From: Thermohalobaculum sp035513135
GTDB lineage: Bacteria; Pseudomonadota; Alphaproteobacteria; Rhodobacterales; Rhodobacteraceae
DNA length: 24,264 nucleotides
Assembly: GCA_035513135.1 (NCBI GenBank)
Contig: DATKCQ010000060.1
Coordinates: 1-24,264 of the forward strand
Direction of reading: 5' to 3'
In this document: one piece after another, positions 23,142 through 24,264 of the stretch
Position numbering within the stretch: the first letter of the stretch is position 1
Layout: each line of letters opens with the position of its first letter
Made by a program: the position numbers and the translations under genes
The notes under the pieces: model-generated
Told to the model about the DNA's origin: nothing
The model's database searches: none
Seen by the model: only the letters and a program-made list of their open reading frames with translations

Positions 23142-23846
23142 GTGAGAGACGCTGCTTTGAGCGCGCCATCCTCGGCCGATCCCGGTGCTCCCCAGATGTG
23201 CCCGGTCTGCCGGTCGGTGGCGCCGCGGCCCTTCCTCTCGGTCGACGGGCGCGACTACTGGCGCTGCGCGACCTGCGAGGCGCGCTTTGTCGACCCGCGC
23301 CAGCACCCCTCGCGCGAGGACGAGCTGGCGCACTATCTCCAGCACCGCAACGACCCGGACGATCCGGCCTATCGCGGCTTCCTCGCGAAGCTCGCCGACC
23401 CGCTGCTGGCGCGGCTTCCCGCTCGCTCGCGCGGCCTCGACTACGGCTGCGGCCCGGGTCCGGCGCTCGCCGCCATGCTGCGCGAGGCGGGCCACGCGGT
23501 GGCGCTGCACGACCCGTTCTTCCACCCCGACCCCGAGGCGCTCGCGCCGCAATATGACTTCGTCACCTGCACCGAGACGGCGGAGCACTTCCACCGCCCG
23601 GCCGCGGAGTTCGAGCGTCTCGCCGGTCTCGTCAGGCCCGGTGGCTGGCTGGCGCTCATGACCTGCTTCCAGACCGACGACGGGCGCTTCGCCGGCTGGC
23701 ACTACCGCAAGGACCCGACGCATGTGGTCTTCTATCGCGAAACCACGCTGCGCCACATCGCCGGCCGCCTCGGCTGGACGTGCGCGATCCCGGTCAAGGA
23801 CGTCGCCCTGATGCGCAAGCCCATGGGCGGGCCTCGATCCGCATGA
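23142..23846 (+). CDS. Class I SAM-dependent methyltransferase with N-terminal zinc ribbon
   Basis: A 234-aa methyltransferase of unknown substrate. GTG at 23142 is chosen because AAGGAG (23131-23136) lies 5 nt upstream; the frame stays open back to 22908 but without a site. A zinc ribbon comes first, with Cys20-x2-Cys23 and Cys42-x2-Cys45 in CPVC and CATC. The SAM-binding motif I is GLDYGCGPGPALA (98-110), followed by an acidic residue in ALHDPFF and the post-II segment TETAEHFHRP (144-153). The conserved WHYRKDPTHV stretch (187-195) is typical of a widespread, uncharacterised proteobacterial family. The ribbon may bind nucleic acid or a protein. Its stop overlaps the start of the next gene (ATGA), so the two products are coupled. 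Confidence 0.88.
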   Translation: MRDAALSAPSSADPGAPQMCPVCRSVAPRPFLSVDGRDYWRCATCEARFVDPRQHPSREDELAHYLQHRNDPDDPAYRGFLAKLADPLLARLPARSRGLDYGCGPGPALAAMLREAGHAVALHDPFFHPDPEALAPQYDFVTCTETAEHFHRPAAEFERLAGLVRPGGWLALMTCFQTDDGRFAGWHYRKDPTHVVFYRETTLRHIAGRLGWTCAIPVKDVALMRKPMGGPRSA

Positions 23847-24264
23847 CCACATGGCTGCACGAACAGCGCCTCGCAGCGGTCGCGGACGTGGTGCGCGCCT
23901 CCGGCGCCCGCACCGTGCTCGATCTCGGCTGCGGAGAGGGCGACCTTCTCACCCGGCTGGTGCGGGAACCGGGGATCGAGCGCATCGTCGGCGTCGATCT
24001 CTGCCGCGAGGCGCTCGGGCGCCTGCAGGCGCGCCTCGCCGCGTTGCCGGGCAATGCGTGCTCGCAGGTCGAGCTCGTGCACGGCTCGATCAGCGAAGCC
24101 GGGGCGGCGCTGCGCGGCTTCGACTGCGCCATCCTGGTCGAGACCATCGAGCACACCGATCCCGAGCGGCTGTCGCTGCTCGAGCGATCCCTCTTCGGCG
24201 GGATGCGGCCCGGGACCGTGGCGATCACCACGCCCAATGCCGACTTCAATCCCCTGCTCGGCGT
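23843..24264 (+). CDS. Hen1-like RNA 3'-terminal 2'-O-methyltransferase, truncated by the window edge
   Basis: The first 140 codons of a SAM methyltransferase that runs off the right edge without a stop. Motif I is VLDLGCGEGDLL (25-36), with the acidic residue in GVDLCREAL (50-58). Residues 100-104 read ETIEH, which matches the metal-binding E-x-x-E-H of HEN1. Downstream, LFGGMRPGTVAITTPNADFN (117-136) matches the bacterial Hen1 pattern RP-x2-V-x2-TTPN-x-E/D-Y/F-N. The fourth metal ligand (His) would lie beyond the edge. Bacterial Hen1 methylates the 3'-terminal ribose 2'-OH during RNA repair with Pnkp. The ATG overlaps the preceding methyltransferase stop (ATGA). A UbiG-like enzyme shares ExxEH, so the later motif carries the call. 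Confidence 0.72.
   Translation, partial: MTTWLHEQRLAAVADVVRASGARTVLDLGCGEGDLLTRLVREPGIERIVGVDLCREALGRLQARLAALPGNACSQVELVHGSISEAGAALRGFDCAILVETIEHTDPERLSLLERSLFGGMRPGTVAITTPNADFNPLLG

Overview
This is a 24.3 kb, very GC-rich chromosomal segment with strong G/C bias at third codon positions and tightly packed genes. A complete general stress response module (nepR, phyR, a HisKA_2 sensor kinase and an ecfG-type sigma factor) places it in the Alphaproteobacteria. The genus cannot be fixed from the sequence alone. I saw no rRNA, tRNA, IS element, prophage or CRISPR array.

Layout, left to right. (1) 22-3823, minus strand: a Tat-exported peptide-type ABC substrate-binding protein and a CocE/NonD-type serine hydrolase, separated by a region with a perfect 12-bp-arm inverted repeat. 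(2) 4036-9363: a TetR repressor divergent from a membrane-fusion protein/RND permease pair, with two related dyads between them. (3) 9388-10920, minus: SelO (YdiU) protein AMPylase with its full catalytic set. (4) 11017-13234, minus: a translationally coupled phospholipid operon (PlsC-like, CdsA-like and CDP-alcohol phosphotransferase-like), divergent from a second TetR gene (13384-14040). Three GAAC-N3-GTTC operators lie between them. (5) 14108-16749, plus: an SRAP/YedK protein, a GNAT acetyltransferase and a patatin-like phospholipase. (6) 16991-20675: the stress module nepR-phyR-phyK, convergent with ecfG. (7) 20912-22750, minus: a large OmpA-domain envelope protein with a long acidic repeat region. 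(8) 23142 to the right edge, plus: a zinc-ribbon SAM methyltransferase overlapping a truncated Hen1-like RNA 2'-O-methyltransferase.

How the parts connect. PhyK should phosphorylate PhyR; phosphorylated PhyR sequesters NepR, which frees EcfG. A perfect match to the EcfG promoter consensus (GGAAC-N17-CGTT) lies upstream of the neighbouring OmpA-family gene, so that gene is probably a local regulon member. The ecfG leader holds an unusual five-unit 14-bp tandem array. The TetR-RND and TetR-phospholipid blocks look like two separately repressed envelope modules. The least ordinary items are the methyltransferase/Hen1 pair cut by the window edge, the CDP-alcohol phosphotransferase with altered catalytic motif, and the ecfG leader array.
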